Assembly: GCA_021604605.1 (NCBI GenBank) | Contig: BQJH01000178.1 | Span: 1-6,071 of the forward strand | Direction: 5' to 3' | Source of the DNA: Hyphococcus sp. | GTDB taxonomy: Bacteria > Pseudomonadota > Alphaproteobacteria > Caulobacterales > Parvularculaceae | DNA: 6,071 nt | Shown here: positions 1-5,097 of the stretch, piece by piece | How the letters are laid out: every line of letters starts with the position of its first letter | Position numbering within the stretch: the first letter of the stretch is position 1 | Position numbers and translations under genes: made by a program | Notes under the pieces: generated by a model | Told to the model about the DNA's origin: nothing | The model's database searches: none | Seen by the model: only the letters and a program-made list of their open reading frames with translations

Positions 1-186
1 CTTGCCGCCCTCTGGCTCGCAGCCACGGCCATCAATTCCGGGTTGGGCGCGGATACCTTCCTGCCGGAGTTTTCCATGGGCGGGTGGCTTGTCCTATGGT
101 TATTTGCCGTGCCGATGGCCACATGCCTGGTGACGGCCATCACGGCCCGTCTTACAGTTATGAAAACATTGCGTGATCAGTATTAG
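1..186 (+). CDS. ftsX: Cell division protein FtsX, C-terminal end (partial)
   Basis: Only the last 61 codons are present; the reading frame is open from base 1 and stops at TAG 184-186. The translation ends in one hydrophobic segment (GGWLVLWLFAVPMATCLVTAI) followed by the basic tail ARLTVMKTLRDQY. That tail resembles the usual FtsX ending, where the last transmembrane helix runs into a positively charged R-x-T-V-x-x-x-L-R cytoplasmic end. FtsX is the integral membrane partner of the ATPase FtsE; together they act at the division septum and control peptidoglycan hydrolases. The call rests on this tail and on the genes that follow (YdcF-like, plsC, DUF2125), an order I know from alphaproteobacterial ftsEX loci. 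Another FtsX/MacB-type permease is the only real alternative. ftsE is expected just upstream, outside the window. Confidence 0.8.
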   Translation, partial: LAALWLAATAINSGLGADTFLPEFSMGGWLVLWLFAVPMATCLVTAITARLTVMKTLRDQY

Positions 187-246
187 AGCGGCTGGACCGG
201 CGATCATCTGATCGGCTATTCTCTGGAACTCTGGCTTGGTGCAGGT

Positions 247-251
247 AGGAG
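247..251 (+). promoter_or_regulatory. Ribosome binding site that sets the YdcF-like start
   Basis: AGGAG at 247-251 lies 5 nt before GTG 257. The upstream in-frame alternatives, TTG 236 and GTG 239, have no purine-rich site at suitable distance. This favours GTG 257 and removes seven residues from the longest possible reading. Confidence 0.65.
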
Positions 252-256
252 CGCTC

Positions 257-832
257 GTGCAACGTCTGATATTAGGGATCATTCTTATCGGCCTTCTCTG
301 GGCCATTGGTCTTGCAGCTTATATTGCAGACCTGCCCGCTCCCGCGCGCAACGCGCCGGCCAAAACAGAAGCCGTGGCTGTTTATACGGGCGGCGGCGGC
401 GCAAGAATTTCCGCCGGCATGGCCGTCTTCGCCAATGGCGGCGGAGAGCGCTTATTAATTTCCGGCGTTCATCCCGACACCACGCGCGAAAGATTGTCAG
501 AACTTTGGAGCGGCAACTCAAAATTATTTGAATGCTGTGTCGATCTTGGCCGTGAGGCGCGCTCAACCCAAGGTAACGCGCTGGAACTAGCCAAGTGGGC
601 AGGCGAAAATGATTTCCGTCATGTATTGCTCGTCACGTCAGAATATCACATGCCGCGCGCCATCGCTGAAACACGCACAAGGCTACCAGACGCGACCATC
701 ATGCCCTATGCCGTTGCTTCTGGATATCTTGATGAAAAAGGACGCCCTGTATCCCGCCTTGCATGGGAAAAGCTCGCCGGCGAATACACAAAGTTTCTGC
801 TGGCGCGCAGCAAATCCCTTTTGAATTTTTGA
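257..832 (+). CDS. YdcF/SanA-like DUF218 family protein, membrane-anchored
   Basis: The predicted protein is 191 aa from GTG 257, chosen for the AGGAG 5 nt upstream; a TTG start at 236 would add seven residues. Residues 3-22 form one hydrophobic segment (LILGIILIGLLWAIGLA), best read as an uncleaved N-terminal anchor. The rest matches the DUF218 pattern: a first strand with a glycine-rich turn (AVYTGGGGARISAG, 41-54), LLISGV (66-71), a conserved polar turn with STQGNALELAKW (103-114), and the signature VLLVTSEYHMPRAI (123-136), whose S/T-x-x-x-H-x-P-R-A is typical of the family. DUF218 proteins (E. coli YdcF, SanA, ElyC) are linked to envelope integrity and peptidoglycan or lipid-carrier metabolism, but the reaction is not established for most members. 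It lies between ftsX (70 nt upstream) and plsC (4 nt downstream), which suggests an envelope role. The adjacent Cys93-Cys94 pair is notable but of unknown meaning. Confidence 0.87.
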   Translation: MQRLILGIILIGLLWAIGLAAYIADLPAPARNAPAKTEAVAVYTGGGGARISAGMAVFANGGGERLLISGVHPDTTRERLSELWSGNSKLFECCVDLGREARSTQGNALELAKWAGENDFRHVLLVTSEYHMPRAIAETRTRLPDATIMPYAVASGYLDEKGRPVSRLAWEKLAGEYTKFLLARSKSLLNF

Positions 833-836
833 GGCG

Positions 837-1568
837 ATGATGCAGCGATTGGGCAGCATGGCCTTTACATTCTTCATGGGCCTCAGCGCGATTATTATCG
901 GGCTTATCGCTGCGCCCGTTTTATTGTTCGGGCAAAGCGCTTCCCGGCGGGTAATCAGGTTTTGGGTTCAGACAGTATTGGCGGCGCTCAAACTCTTTGC
1001 CGGCGTTTCACATCGCATCGTTGGCAAAGAATATATGCCGAAAGGCGCGGCTATCGTCGCTGCGAACCATCAATCAATGTGGGAAACACTGATCCTTCTT
1101 TCGATCCTCCCCAAACCAATCATGATCTTTAAAAAAGAGCTGGTGAGAATTCCGGTTTACGGTTGGTGGGCGCTACCCGCTGGGCACATTGCCGTTGACC
1201 GAAAGGGCGGGGCAAAAGCTTTGCGGCATATGCGCGATAAAGCAGCGCAACGCCTCAGTGAAGGATGCCAGATCGTCGTTTTCCCGGAAGGCACGCGCGT
1301 TGCCCCGGGTGACACGGCGCCGTTTCATCCCGGCGTTGCAGGCATATACACCGCGAATGAGGCGCCATGCATTCCCGCCGCTCATGACAGTGGACGATTT
1401 TGGCATTTTCCAGGGATCGACAAAACGCGCGGCGAGATTACTCTCAATTTCTTACCGCCAATCAAGCCTGGGCTTGATCGAAAAAGCTTTTTGAAAACCC
1501 TGAAGACAAAAATTGATACGGCACGCCCGGATATGATCCATAGAGCGAAAGAGGATGTTGAAGCATGA
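837..1568 (+). CDS. plsC: 1-acyl-sn-glycerol-3-phosphate acyltransferase (PlsC/LPLAT family)
   Basis: The predicted protein is 243 aa, close to the usual 230-260 for bacterial PlsC. It transfers an acyl chain to the sn-2 position of lysophosphatidic acid, giving phosphatidic acid at the cytoplasmic face of the inner membrane. Residues 9-31 are a hydrophobic N-terminal helix. The acyltransferase blocks appear in order: block I NHQSMWET (77-84) with His78 as catalytic base; block II around GWWALPAGHIAVDRKGG (109-125); block III VVFPEGTR (147-154); block IV CIPAAHDSG (178-186). The acidic partner in H-x4-D is Glu83 here, a substitution I recall from other proteobacterial PlsC proteins. Block IV reads AAHDSG where VALNSG is common. 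ATG 837 and ATG 840 are both possible starts; GAGG at 831-834 is better spaced (5 nt) for 840, giving 242 aa. The gene follows the YdcF-like stop by 4 nt and overlaps the DUF2125 gene by 4 nt, so co-translation is likely. Confidence 0.94.
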   Translation: MMQRLGSMAFTFFMGLSAIIIGLIAAPVLLFGQSASRRVIRFWVQTVLAALKLFAGVSHRIVGKEYMPKGAAIVAANHQSMWETLILLSILPKPIMIFKKELVRIPVYGWWALPAGHIAVDRKGGAKALRHMRDKAAQRLSEGCQIVVFPEGTRVAPGDTAPFHPGVAGIYTANEAPCIPAAHDSGRFWHFPGIDKTRGEITLNFLPPIKPGLDRKSFLKTLKTKIDTARPDMIHRAKEDVEA

Positions 1569-2569
1569 GCGCTCCTTCCTCCATTTCGTCCGTTTCAAAA
1601 CGCTGGCTCTATATTCCGTTTATCATCGCCGCAATTATTATGACGGGCTACTTTCTTTTATGGCGCACCGGCGCCCACGAAATGAAAAAAGCTGTCTATC
1701 AATGGGTCGAAGACCAAAGAGCATTAGGCCTGACTGTTACCCATGGGGATATTGATGTAGACGGATTTCCTTTTTTCCTTCGCGTTCACATTGAAGAACC
1801 GGAAATTGCCGCCGCCGGAGAGTGGCGTTGGCGCAGCGATCGTCTCTCTCTCGACGCTCTACCTTACGATCTCAATCGGTTGATCTTTTCACCGCAAGGC
1901 GAACATACGGTCAGCGTTCATGAGCTAGGTGAGTGGCGAGGACGAGCGGAAGATTTTCGCGCCAGCATCGCCAGAGACAAACAACGCGATTGGGTTTTTT
2001 CCGTCACTCTTGCAAACGCTGTAATGCATAATGTTGCCGATGGCTCCTCTGCCGAATTAGCATCACTCGTATTCGACGCAGCCCCGGCGCTCAATGACCC
2101 ATCGACACTAACACTCAATCTCGCCGCATCAGGATTGTCCGCTCAAACAGCGGACGCGCAATATAATGCGCATGACATTAAAACCATGCTCACCTTGAGC
2201 CAGACACAAGCCCTCAGCGGTTTCAACCCGGCCAGACAATGGCGGCAAATGGGGGGTAAGCTGGAAATTATTGCCCTGTTTGCTGATGTTGAAGATGCAA
2301 AAATCGCAACCTCGGGAACGATTGGCCTGGACGCACAACTATATCCGGAAGGCGCACTCAAAACGGAAGTGCAAAACCCGGCCGCACTGGCCCGGCTGTT
2401 AGGCAAGGCTGGCGCCCTCAACGCTGAAGACACAGAAGCGGCGGCGGCCAGTTTCACCCTTTTAGCGATCGCCAATGGCGGAAAAATTATCGCGCCCCTC
2501 ACCTTGCAGGACGGCAGCGCTGAAATTGGCGGCGTAAAAATCACGAAATTACGCCAAATGCCTCAATAA
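1565..2569 (+). CDS. DUF2125 family envelope protein
   Basis: The predicted protein is 334 aa. ATG 1565 overlaps the plsC stop in an ATGA, which implies translational coupling; GAGG at 1551-1554 lies 10 nt upstream. Residues 14-33 (WLYIPFIIAAIIMTGYFLLW) form one membrane anchor after a short basic N-terminus, so the remaining ~300 residues are probably periplasmic. The section just after the anchor carries features I recognise in DUF2125: a GFPFFLRVHIEEPEIA segment (67-82), then WRWRSDRLSLDALPYDLNRL (87-106), then repeated short, probably beta-rich stretches with alternating polar and hydrophobic residues to the end. The family is common in alphaproteobacteria and has no assigned reaction that I know of. 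Position in an ftsX-YdcF-plsC run suggests an envelope or lipid-related job, but that is inference from context only. There are no cysteines or obvious catalytic motifs, which argues against an enzyme and for a binding or structural role. Confidence 0.83.
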   Translation: MSAPSSISSVSKRWLYIPFIIAAIIMTGYFLLWRTGAHEMKKAVYQWVEDQRALGLTVTHGDIDVDGFPFFLRVHIEEPEIAAAGEWRWRSDRLSLDALPYDLNRLIFSPQGEHTVSVHELGEWRGRAEDFRASIARDKQRDWVFSVTLANAVMHNVADGSSAELASLVFDAAPALNDPSTLTLNLAASGLSAQTADAQYNAHDIKTMLTLSQTQALSGFNPARQWRQMGGKLEIIALFADVEDAKIATSGTIGLDAQLYPEGALKTEVQNPAALARLLGKAGALNAEDTEAAAASFTLLAIANGGKIIAPLTLQDGSAEIGGVKITKLRQMPQ

Positions 2570-2585
2570 GAGCGTGCACAAGCCC

Positions 2586-2624
2586 TTTGCAGTTTTGTTT
2601 GCAAATGACAGAATACAAATTAAT
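2586..2624 (+). promoter_or_regulatory. Candidate promoter/operator region before the YciI-like gene
   Basis: This AT-rich stretch lies in the 84-nt gap between the DUF2125 stop and the YciI-like start. It holds a perfect 6-bp inverted repeat, TTTGCA (2586-2591) and TGCAAA (2600-2605), with an 8-nt spacer. A weak -35/-10 pair, TTGTTT (2595-2600) and ATTAAT (2619-2624), is spaced 18 nt. Hexamer matches are poor (3/6 and 4/6), so this is a guess that the gene has its own promoter. The inverted repeat has no following T run and is not a terminator. Confidence 0.22.
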
Positions 2625-2640
2625 GCCGTCGGCGCTCATT

Positions 2641-2645
2641 GGAGG
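2641..2645 (+). promoter_or_regulatory. Strong ribosome binding site of the YciI-like gene
   Basis: GGAGG at 2641-2645, within GGAGGAG, lies 8 nt before ATG 2654. It decides for ATG 2654 over the upstream in-frame TTG 2639, which overlaps the site itself. It is the strongest Shine-Dalgarno match in the window. Confidence 0.75.
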
Positions 2646-2653
2646 AGACATTC

Positions 2654-3151
2654 ATGAATATTTTTAAGCCCGTCGCCCTTACCGTTATGATTTTGGCCAC
2701 GATGGCATGCACACAAGACGTTTCTTCAGCCGAAGCAACTCAGTCTTCCAATGCCCCCAACACTTTTGACGCCGCCCTTGCAGAAGAGGTTGGCGCAGAT
2801 GATTATGGGATGCGGTCTTATGTGTTGGTGATATTAAAAACCGGACCGAAAGACGCTGAGATCACAGACAAAGAACAACGCGGTGAAATTTTCGCTGGTC
2901 ACTTTTCCAATATGGGCAAGCTTGCGGAGGCGGGAAAGCTGGTTCTCGCTGGTCCATTGGACGGCGGTGATAAACGCGGCCTTTACATTTTCAACACAGC
3001 CAGCATTGAAGAAGCGACGCAAATTGTGATGACCGACCCGGCGGTCGCTGCGGGTATTTTCACACCGGAGATGACGAAATATTATGGCTCTGCAGCACTG
3101 ATGAAAATCAATGAGCTGCACCAGAAAATTCAAAAGGAGAAAATCGAATAG
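2654..3151 (+). CDS. Exported YciI-like domain protein
   Basis: The predicted protein is 165 aa from ATG 2654. Residues 1-19 look like a signal peptide: a basic residue at Lys5, a hydrophobic core PVALTVMILATMA, then Cys19. The cysteine could be lipidated, but the preceding residues (T-M-A-C) fit the lipobox poorly, so a normally cleaved or lipid-anchored periplasmic protein are both open. After a low-complexity Ser/Ala/Thr linker (20-45), residues about 51-150 form a YciI-like domain: YVLVILKTGP near the start, GHFSNMGKLAEAGKLVLAGP (82-101), a GLYIFNTASIEEATQIV strand-helix (109-125), and TDPAVAAGIF (127-136). His83 and Asp128 occupy the positions of the conserved His/Asp pair of the YciI fold, a ferredoxin-like fold also found in muconolactone isomerase-type proteins. 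The substrate is unknown. A leader peptide is unusual, as characterised YciI proteins are cytoplasmic. The helix LHQKIQKEKIE ends the protein. It stands alone, convergent with the MarR-type gene. Confidence 0.82.
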   Translation: MNIFKPVALTVMILATMACTQDVSSAEATQSSNAPNTFDAALAEEVGADDYGMRSYVLVILKTGPKDAEITDKEQRGEIFAGHFSNMGKLAEAGKLVLAGPLDGGDKRGLYIFNTASIEEATQIVMTDPAVAAGIFTPEMTKYYGSAALMKINELHQKIQKEKIE

Positions 3152-3155
3152 CGCA

Positions 3156-3179
3156 ATCGGCTTAGCGAAGAGAACCGAT
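3156..3179. terminator. Weak hairpin between convergent genes, possible bidirectional terminator
   Basis: ATCGG (3156-3160) can pair with CCGAT (3175-3179), with two more TT/AA pairs possible if C3161 is bulged. It lies in the 27-nt gap between the stops of the YciI-like gene and the MarR-type gene. The stem is short and neither side is followed by a clear T run, so intrinsic termination is uncertain. Confidence 0.25.
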
Positions 3180-3550
3180 CAACCGTAGAGAGCGCCAAGC
3201 GGCTGCTCAACAGTCACCCGCGATTCAACCAGACGAGCAAACTCATCCATATAGATGGCGCCATCCGTCGTCTTCTGCACCAGGACGATCCGGCGATCAT
3301 TTGGATCGCGCACACGCTTAATAAATCCCAAAATTGACAAGGCGTCGAGCGCCCGCGAGATCGCCGGTTTCGGCACATTGAGATCACGGGCCAGCGCCCG
3401 CACTGTATGCGGCCCCGGGTTGAGATAAACGGTCAGCAAAATCGACCACTGACGCATGGAAAGGTCCGGTCCGTCGGCACGAACCGCCTCACACATCACA
3501 TCACGCCAGCCTACTAATACGTCAATCGCTGCCATTATCCGGCTTACCAT
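3179..3550 (-). CDS. MarR-family winged-helix transcriptional regulator
   Basis: The predicted protein is 123 aa, somewhat shorter than the usual 135-150 of MarR proteins. An in-frame TAA three codons before ATG 3550 rules out a longer N-terminus; Met6 is an alternative start. The sequence shows an N-terminal dimerisation helix (about 4-24), then LSMRQWSILLTVYLNPG (30-46), the helix-turn-helix TVRALARDLNVPKPAISRAL (49-68) with the recognition helix around KPAISRALDAL, and the wing GFIKRVRDPNDRRIVLVQKT (74-93). The D-x-x-D-R-R wing is the classic MarR signature. The C-terminal dimerisation helix is short (about 95-112). Such proteins bind palindromic operators as dimers and usually repress until a ligand or oxidant binds; no ligand can be inferred here. 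It lies 69 nt downstream of the aminopeptidase gene on the same strand, so it may be co-transcribed with it, and it converges on the YciI-like gene. The ribosome binding site is weak. Confidence 0.9.
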   Translation of the reverse strand: MVSRIMAAIDVLVGWRDVMCEAVRADGPDLSMRQWSILLTVYLNPGPHTVRALARDLNVPKPAISRALDALSILGFIKRVRDPNDRRIVLVQKTTDGAIYMDEFARLVESRVTVEQPLGALYG

Positions 3551-3619
3551 TCTCGCAGATTATTTCGAACCATAGGATTGCATCTGTTCGCCCCGCGAGG
3601 GCAAGAGCGAGACAGGGGC

Positions 3620-4987
3620 CTAAACGCGATATCGCTGCTCTAGAACATCAAACAAGGCCCGAATCGCTTGCGCTTCACCACCGAGCGGCCTGCCGGGCGC
3701 TGCTTTTGGTCGCCATGCATAGAGATCAAAATGCATCCAGGCGCCAGCATCATTGGCAAATCGGCGTAAAAACAGGGCCGCCGTAATTGACCCGGCAAAT
3801 GAACCGCCAGAAATATGATTGATATCTGCGATTTGAGAGGACAGCATCGCATCATAATTATTCCAAAGCGGCATTCTCCAGACCGGGTCAGCGCTATCTT
3901 CTGAAGCCTCACAAAGCTCTTCAGCCAGTTCCTCGTCATCGGTATAAAAAGGCACGAGTTCCGGGCCAAGCGCGACACGGGCCGCTCCCGTTAAAGTGGC
4001 CAATGAGATCATCAGATCGGGCTGTTCTTCACCGCCTAACGCCAGCGCATCGGCCAGGATCAGACGCCCCTCCGCATCAGTGTTGCCAATCTCAACGCTC
4101 AACCCCTTGCGGCTTGGCAAAACATCACTGGGACGGAAGGCGTTGCCGGAAACGGCATTTTCAACGGCCGGGATGAGTACGCGCAGGCGCACATCCAATT
4201 TGGATGACATAATCATCTGCGCCAGACCTAACGCATGAGCCGCCCCGCCCATATCTTTTTTCATCAGCGCCATTCCGGCGCCGCTTTTCATATTCAAACC
4301 GCCGGAATCAAAAGTAACGCCCTTACCGGCAAGGGTCAGCTTGCGGGCTGCTTTGCTGCCCCATTGGATATCGATCAAGCGCGGCGCCACAGCGGCGGCG
4401 CGACCAACCGCGTGCACCAGTGGGAAGTTATTTTCGAGTAGTTCATCGCCTTTAATGACGCGCACTTCCGCACCATGCTCATCCGCAAGCTTTCGGGCGC
4501 ACGCCTCTAATGCAGCGGGTGTCATATCTTCTGCAGGCGTGTTGACGAGGTCACGCACCAGACCGATGGCGTCAGCCTGACGGCGTGCGGCGAACACATC
4601 CGCATTTTCAGGCGCGATTAAGGCTGCCTCTGCAGGCTTAATGTTTTTGTACCGATCAAAACGATAGCCGCCTATAAGCCATGCCAGCGCGGTTAATGTC
4701 GCGACCTCATTACTCAGGCTTTCAGAAATGTAATAATTTCCAGCCGGCAGCTTATCGGCAGCGACGGCGACGATAAAAGAATCGCTTCCATCCCCCACCC
4801 CTAAAAGCACGCCTTCCGCACCCGCCAATAAGGAACCCGCCTCTCCCGTAAACCGGTTCGCTTTGGCTAAAGCGCTCAAGCTGACTGGAATATCTGCCTG
4901 ATCGAGAGCGTTTTCATAAATTGTAAAGATCTTGGTCGCGCTGGCTGCGGCGTCCTGCTCATACTCTTTTAAAAGTTCGTGTCTCAT
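3620..4987 (-). CDS. M17 leucyl aminopeptidase family protein
   Basis: The predicted protein is 455 aa from ATG 4987, preceded by GGA at 6 nt spacing; a TTG one codon upstream is possible but less well placed. It is a cytosolic, probably hexameric, two-metal aminopeptidase that removes N-terminal residues from peptides. The N-terminal domain (about 1-150) is divergent. The C-terminal catalytic domain holds GKGVTFDSGG (221-230), the following KSG, KKDMGGAA (243-250) and NTDAEGRLILADAL (302-315). Lys222, Asp227, Lys234, Asp245, Asp304, Glu306 and Arg308 keep exactly the spacing of E. coli PepA Lys270, Asp275, Lys282, Asp293, Asp352, Glu354 and Arg356, so metal ligands, catalytic lysine and bicarbonate-site arginine are all intact. 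It is shorter than PepA (503 aa), the difference lying before the catalytic domain, and resembles the second, PepB-sized type found in alphaproteobacteria. It is divergent from the TadD-like gene. PepA's separate DNA-binding role cannot be assumed. Confidence 0.96.
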   Translation of the reverse strand: MRHELLKEYEQDAAASATKIFTIYENALDQADIPVSLSALAKANRFTGEAGSLLAGAEGVLLGVGDGSDSFIVAVAADKLPAGNYYISESLSNEVATLTALAWLIGGYRFDRYKNIKPAEAALIAPENADVFAARRQADAIGLVRDLVNTPAEDMTPAALEACARKLADEHGAEVRVIKGDELLENNFPLVHAVGRAAAVAPRLIDIQWGSKAARKLTLAGKGVTFDSGGLNMKSGAGMALMKKDMGGAAHALGLAQMIMSSKLDVRLRVLIPAVENAVSGNAFRPSDVLPSRKGLSVEIGNTDAEGRLILADALALGGEEQPDLMISLATLTGAARVALGPELVPFYTDDEELAEELCEASEDSADPVWRMPLWNNYDAMLSSQIADINHISGGSFAGSITAALFLRRFANDAGAWMHFDLYAWRPKAAPGRPLGGEAQAIRALFDVLEQRYRV

Positions 4988-5097
4988 CAATATTCCGTTA
5001 ACTTCCTAATTTGATTGCACATTAAGCATAAGGTTAAGCCTTTTTTGAACTCCTTTCGCCATGATTAGGAAGAAATTTTTGTTAATCGAGGCACATC
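4988..5097. promoter_or_regulatory. Divergent intergenic region between aminopeptidase and TadD-like genes
   Basis: These 110 nt must hold the start signals of both divergent genes. The stretch is AT-rich compared with the flanking coding sequence. It contains four TTAA tetramers (4998, 5022, 5034, 5082). Two of them, 5022-5025 and 5034-5037, are spaced by 8 nt, one more than the 7 nt of the CtrA box. GAGG at 5088-5091 lies 6 nt before the TadD-like ATG and is its ribosome binding site. A short AAGG/CCTT stem at 5030-5042 is followed by Ts, but no gene ends there. I could not assign convincing -35/-10 pairs on either strand. Confidence 0.5.

Noticed and set aside
201..214. Inverted repeat CGATCA-TC-TGATCG in the gap after ftsX
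   Set aside because: As a hairpin it gives only about five pairs with a 4-nt loop and no following T run, so it is not supported as a terminator; as an operator it has no known partner.
2143..2544. 133-codon open frame on the minus strand inside the DUF2125 gene
   Set aside because: It is antisense to a well-supported gene, is rich in Ala/Ser/Pro as expected from the complement of biased codons, and has no recognisable domain.
3582..3620. GC-rich complementary stretches (GCCCC and GGGGC) between the aminopeptidase stop and the MarR gene
   Set aside because: Stems of four to five pairs without a T run on the minus strand; too weak to call a terminator.
3996..4580. Three open frames of 68-80 codons on the plus strand opposite the aminopeptidase gene
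   Set aside because: All lie antisense to the catalytic domain of an intact M17 enzyme; their compositions look like shadow translation and none has a convincing motif.
5030..5046. Short AAGG/CCTT stem followed by a run of T
   Set aside because: The stem is only four pairs, and no gene ends upstream of it on the plus strand, so an intrinsic terminator makes no sense here.
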